The position numbers and the translations under genes are program-made. Positions 6,751-9,607 of a DNA stretch of 9,607 nucleotides are shown piece after piece (the stretch's first letter is position 1; each line of letters starts with the position of its first letter). The stretch comes from Candidatus Roizmanbacteria bacterium UBA1450. Lineage in GTDB: Bacteria; Patescibacteriota; Microgenomatia; UBA1406; GWC2-37-13. The notes under the pieces were generated by a model. That model was given only the letters and a program-made list of their open reading frames with translations. It had not been told where the DNA came from and searched no databases. The DNA lies in assembly GCA_002329205.1 (NCBI GenBank), contig DCTC01000001.1:5089-14695 (forward strand). Reading direction: 5' to 3'.

Positions 6751-6790
6751 CTTGAATTTATTTCGAGTGTTTTTTTTACCCAAAAAAAAC
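6751..6790 (+). promoter_or_regulatory. AU-rich leader hairpins between P2 and tRNA-Ala
   Basis: CTTGAA (6751-6756) pairs with TTCGAG (6762-6767) around a five-base loop and is followed by eight T (6770-6777), a weak terminator-like shape. The T-run is itself the 5' arm of a perfect nine-pair hairpin: G plus eight T (6769-6777), loop ACCC, eight A plus C (6782-6790). They could act as a leader attenuator, a transcript-processing element, or a barrier to readthrough from the pilin cassette. The first stem is short and includes a G-U pair, so efficient termination is doubtful. Confidence 0.4.
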
Positions 6791-6826
6791 AGGAAGATTT
6801 GGATTGTCAAGAATTGAGTCGATTCC

Positions 6827-6900
6827 GGGCCTATAGCTCAATTGGCTAGAGCGTCGGATTTGCATTCCGAAGGTTTGGGGTTCGACTCCCCATAGGTCCA
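6827..6900 (+). tRNA. tRNA-Ala (anticodon UGC)
   Basis: The sequence folds as a complete cloverleaf. The acceptor stem is GGGCCTA (6827-6833) with TAGGTCC, including the G3-U70 wobble pair that identifies alanine tRNAs. The D arm is GCTC/GAGC, the anticodon stem TCGGA/TCCGA holds the loop TTTGCAT (anticodon TGC), and the T arm is TGGGG/CCCCA with loop TTCGACT. The discriminator is A6900. The next bases are CCC, so the 3' CCA is not encoded and must be added by a CCA-adding enzyme. tRNA-Ala(UGC) is the usual resident of 16S-23S spacers, here directly ahead of 23S with no 16S upstream. Confidence 0.97.
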
Positions 6901-6909
6901 CCCATTGTT

Positions 6910-6976
6910 AAGTTAACAGTTAACAGTGAAGAGTTAATAAAAAAACTTTTAACTCTTAACTATTAATTTTTAACTA
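6910..6976 (+). repeat. Inverted array of TTAACTN heptamers in the tRNA-23S spacer
   Basis: On the minus strand 6937-6910 reads TTAACTC, TTCACTG, TTAACTG, TTAACTT. On the plus strand 6949-6976 reads TTAACTC, TTAACTA, TTAATTT, TTAACTA. The two four-unit arrays face each other across an 11-base A-rich centre, so the RNA folds into a long imperfect hairpin with a perfect nine-pair core (6929-6937 with 6949-6957). A place for processing between tRNA and 23S is plausible. The same heptamer forms a direct array at 4144-4171. Confidence 0.65.
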
Positions 6977-6983
6977 ATAATGT

Positions 6984-6995
6984 TGTTCTTTAACA
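6984..6995 (+). promoter_or_regulatory. boxA antitermination site in the tRNA-23S spacer
   Basis: TGTTCTTTAACA differs by one pyrimidine from the E. coli rRNA boxA TGCTCTTTAACA. boxA RNA is bound by NusB with S10 (NusE) to assemble the rRNA antitermination complex, which protects untranslated transcripts from Rho and speeds elongation. Its place after the tRNA and before 23S matches the spacer boxA of classical rRNA operons. Confidence 0.75.
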
Positions 6996-7012
6996 AAACG
7001 TTTAGACTAAAG

Positions 7013-7065
7013 GTCTTTTTAAATCACGATAGCACTTTGTGTTAACGTGAGAAACATGAAAAGAC
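7013..7065 (+). other. Long imperfect hairpin in the 23S leader
   Basis: GTCTTTT (7013-7019) pairs with AAAAGAC (7059-7065), TCACG (7024-7028) with CGTGA (7046-7050), and CAC with GTG at the tip (7033-7041). The nested pairing suggests a structured precursor element, perhaps recognised during maturation of 23S. No protein-coding potential is seen here. Confidence 0.4.
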
Positions 7066-7079
7066 GTAGGCCATCTTTC

Positions 7080-7126
7080 ATTGAATAAATCCTTTTATTC
7101 AATACCGTTTAAATTTCCGAAAGGAA
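7080..7126 (+). other. Two hairpins just ahead of mature 23S
   Basis: ATTGAATAAA (7080-7089) pairs perfectly with TTTATTCAAT (7094-7103) around a four-base loop. It is followed by TTCC-GAAA-GGAA (7115-7126), a GNRA-tetraloop hairpin. Both lie within 70 bases of the expected mature 5' end and are probably parts of the precursor leader. The usual long processing stem formed with the 3' flank of 23S cannot be checked because that flank is outside the window. Confidence 0.4.
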
Positions 7127-7376
7127 CATTTTGACAAACCGAGAGAGATGGGAGAAATCACGCCAATGGTGGATGCCTTGGCAGTTTGAGCCGAAGAAGG
7201 ACGCGTGTATGAGCGCGAAAACATCGATGAGTCCTCCAACAGACGTTATCAATCGATGATTTCCGAATGGGGAAACCCTCTGAGCAGTAATGCTTGGAAT
7301 CCCGCTGTTTACAGCGAGGATGGGAACCCGGGGAACTGAAACATCTAAGTACCCGGAGGAAAAGACATCATATCGA

Positions 7377-7408
<32 letters not shown>

Positions 7409-8723
7409 CAGCCTAAACCAGGGCTTCGGCTCTGGGGTTGCGGGACTGCAATATCCGATGAATTATTGATAGAAAAATGATCTGGAAAGTTCAGCCATAG
7501 AGGGTGAAAGCCCCGTATTTGACATCAATAATTCCGGTAGCAGTATCCCAAGTACCACGGGACACGGCAAATCCTGTGGGAAGCTGGGTCGGTCACGATC
7601 CAAGGCTAAACACTCAAACTGACCGATAGTGAACTAGTACCGCGAGGGAAAGGTGAAAAGATCCCCGGGAGGGGAGTGAAATAGTACCTGAAACCATTGG
7701 CTAACAAACAGACAAAGCCCTGCTTAGCGGGGTGATGTCGTGCCTATTGAAGAATGAGTCAGCGAGTTTTCCGACAAGTGCTCTTAGTTTAACCAAGCTT
7801 TTCTTGGGAAGGCGCAGCGAAAGCGAGTCCTAATAGGGCGAATTTGCACTGTCGGGAAGACCCGAAACCAGGTGATCTAACCATGAGCAGGATGAAGCGT
7901 ACCGAGAGGTACGTGGAGGTCCGCACCCGTTGCCGTTGAAATGGCTTGGGACGACTTGTGGTTAGCGGTAATATGCCAATCGAACCTGGAAATAGCTGGT
8001 TCTCCCCGAGATATATTTAGGTATAGCCTCTTGTTTTTAAGCCATGGGGTAGAGCTACTGGATGGTTGTGGCGGCAGCAATGCTGTCACTACTAACCAAA
8101 CTCCGAATACATGGTGGTCAGCAAGGGAGTCAGATCTGCCCGTATAATCGGGTATGGTCCAAAGGGAAACAACCCAGACTCTCGTCTAAGGTTCCAAAAT
8201 ATCTGTTAAGTGGAAAAGGCCGTTTTGTTTCCAACACAGCAGGGAGGTTGGCTCAGAAGCAGCCACCCTTTAAAGAGTGCGTAACAGCTCACCTGAATAG
8301 TCCCCGGCTTGCCGGGGTTGGAGACATTGCGCCGAAAATGATCGGAGCTCAAACAGATTACCGAAGACAGAGATTTATCCCGACACACGTCGGGGTGAGT
8401 GGTAGGGGAGCGTTCTTATTGCGCTGAAGCAGTACTGTAAGGTGCTGTGGAGCGGTGAGAAGTGAGAATGCTGACATGAGTAGTGATTCTCCCGATGAAA
8501 ACTCGGGATGCCGAAAGTTCAAGGTTTCCTCAGCAACGTCAGTCGACTGAGGGTTAGTCGGATCTAACCGGATGCCCGAGCGGGTATTCGGGATGTACAA
8601 GCAGTTAATATTCTGCTACTACTGTTAACGCGTTATTACGCATATACTGACGAAGTTTGCTAATCAGAGCTTCCTATATGGGAGTCTAAGCAGTGAGTCC
8701 TCGGACAAGCTGTGAATGCAACT

Positions 8724-8736
8724 CCGCCTCTGGCGG
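8724..8736 (+). repeat. Copy 1 of a 13-base hairpin inside 23S
   Basis: CCGCCTCTGGCGG folds as five G-C pairs around TCT at the tip of a domain III helix, extended by ACT/AGT with a small bulge. The identical 13-mer recurs at 8907-8919 in a different helix. E. coli has an unrelated hairpin at this place. Confidence 0.7.
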
Positions 8737-8905
8737 GGGAGTTTGACGACGTAAGCTTCCGGGAAAAGGTATTATGCGGAGTTTTAGCAGTATCCGTACC
8801 GCAAACCGACACAGGTGAACAGGTCGAGTAGACCTAGGCATACGGGTGATGGTGGTTCAAGGAACTCGGCAAAAAAGCTGAGCGTAAGCTTTGCAATATG
8901 CTCTA

Positions 8906-8920
8906 CCCGCCTCTGGCGGG
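8906..8920 (+). repeat. Copy 2 of the same hairpin inside 23S
   Basis: CCCGCCTCTGGCGGG forms six G-C pairs around TCT and caps what corresponds to helix 63, which is shorter here than in E. coli. The inner 13 bases are identical to 8724-8736. Confidence 0.7.
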
Positions 8921-9088
8921 TCGCAGCGAAAGTTTTTCAACCGACTGTTTAGCAAAAACACAGGCTCCTGCAAACCAGAAATGGGACGTATAGGAGCTGA
9001 GGCCTGTCCGGTGCTGGTAAGTTAACCGTTGGGGTTGACCACTTCCATTTGGTAGTGCGAGGCTCTGGCGTAAGCTCCAGTGAACGAC

Positions 9089-9125
9089 AGCTCTAACCCT
9101 GAGAGTTCTAAGGTAGCGTAGCCCC
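9089..9125 (+). other. Divergent helix 69 and helix 71 strand of 23S
   Basis: Helix 69 forms a proper stem (AGCTCT 9089-9094 with AGAGTT 9102-9107), but its loop (9095-9101) is AACCCUG, where bacteria nearly always have AACUAUA. In E. coli numbering U1915 is C, A1916 is C and A1918 is G; A1912, A1913, C1914, U1917 and A1919 are kept. Just downstream, after the invariant CTAAGGTAGCG, A1936 is U, A1938 is G, and U1939 and U1940 are C. The alignment is gap-free from 9084 to 9137, so the register is secure. Confidence 0.8.
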
Positions 9126-9302
9126 TTGCCGGGTAAGTTCCGGCCTGCATGAAAGGCTTAACGAGTTGAAAACTGTCTTGAACCATTGCCCGACGAAATT
9201 GAAATGGCTGTGAAGATGCGGCCTACCTACACATGGACAAAAAGACCCCGAGAGCTTTACTGAAACTTGACATTGGTGCGAAGATAAGAACTGTCGAGAA
9301 TA

Positions 9303-9336
9303 GGAGGGAGACTTCGGTCAACAGTGGAATACCTCT
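9303..9336 (+). other. Shortened L1 stalk capped by a UUCG tetraloop
   Basis: The distance from the G2061 equivalent (9244) to the G2250 equivalent (9399) is 155 bases against 189 in E. coli. The missing ~34 bases fall mostly in helices 77-78. GGAGG (9303-9307) pairs with CCTCT (9332-9336), and between them GAC-TTCG-GTC (9310-9319) forms a stable UUCG tetraloop hairpin in place of the L1-binding apex. Confidence 0.7.
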
Positions 9337-9607
9337 CTTTCTTATTTTCTCACCTGATCTTTTACAAAAGGAAACAGTGTTAGGTGGTCAGTTTACCTGG
9401 GGCGGGTCCCTCCAAAAAGGTAACGGAGGGGCACAAAGGTTGGCTTATTCCGGATGGAAATCGGAATGAATGTGCATACGCATAAGCCAGCTTGACTGCG
9501 AGAGTGACTGCTCGAGCAGGTGCGAAAGCAGGTGTAAGTGATCCCCCAAACGCTTGTGATTGGCGTTGGGGCTTAACGGATAAAAGCTACCTCGGGGATA
9601 ACAGGCT

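Noticed and set aside
6575..6826. A degenerate 16S 3' end upstream of the tRNA.
   Set aside because: No anti-Shine-Dalgarno CCTCC tail, helix 45 or helix 44 sequence is recognisable; instead there are promoters and AT-rich hairpins.
7877..8600. Open reading frames of 60-121 residues on both strands between 7877 and 8600.
   Set aside because: They lie wholly inside conserved 23S rRNA sequence and are chance frames.
9233..9469. A 78-codon plus-strand frame.
   Set aside because: It covers 23S domain V, including the macrolide-site and P-loop segments; not a gene.

Overview
The window looks like part of a small-genome Patescibacteria (Candidate Phyla Radiation, CPR) chromosome, most likely of the Microgenomates type. 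Several things point there: short type IV pilins with very short prepilin leaders, a Pro/Thr/Ser-rich secreted protein of a kind common in that group, protein genes without Shine-Dalgarno sites, a 23S rRNA with a cut-down L1 stalk, and a 23S gene not preceded by a 16S gene. TGA serves as the stop of ruvB, of the secreted-protein gene and of the pilin-cassette genes, so this is not a Gracilibacteria/Absconditabacteria lineage that reads TGA as glycine. The assignment is an inference from content, not from a database comparison.

The left half (1-5250) lies on the minus strand. In transcription order it holds a secreted protein of unknown function (5250-4177), phosphoenolpyruvate synthase ppsA (4069-1727), ruvA (1693-1115) and ruvB (1067-78). 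ppsA, ruvA and ruvB are separated by only 33 and 47 bases and probably form one transcription unit, which ends near an inverted repeat at 1-39. PpsA interconverts pyruvate and PEP. RuvA and RuvB form the Holliday-junction branch-migration motor. No ruvC is visible.

Divergently, on the plus strand, is a compact pilin cassette: a type IV pilin-like protein (5346-5819), a 64-residue single-pass membrane protein coupled to it by an ATGA overlap (5816-6010), and a second, cysteine-rich pilin-like protein (6044-6574). CPR cells commonly carry type IV pili, thought to serve attachment, motility or DNA uptake.

The right third (6575-9607) is a stable-RNA unit: two near-consensus promoters, AU-rich leader hairpins, tRNA-Ala(UGC), an inverted array of TTAACTN heptamers, a boxA antitermination site, further hairpins, and the first ~2460 bases of a 23S rRNA that runs off the window. 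The arrangement looks like the back half of a classical 16S-tRNA-23S operon that has been separated from its 16S and given its own promoters. The 23S is unusual: its helix 69 loop reads AACCCUG instead of the nearly invariant bacterial AACUAUA, helix 71 is also altered, the L1 stalk is shortened and capped by a UUCG tetraloop, and two peripheral helices carry the same 13-base hairpin.

No mobile element, CRISPR array or defence system was seen. The most interesting material lies in the stable-RNA unit and the uncharacterised secreted and membrane proteins.
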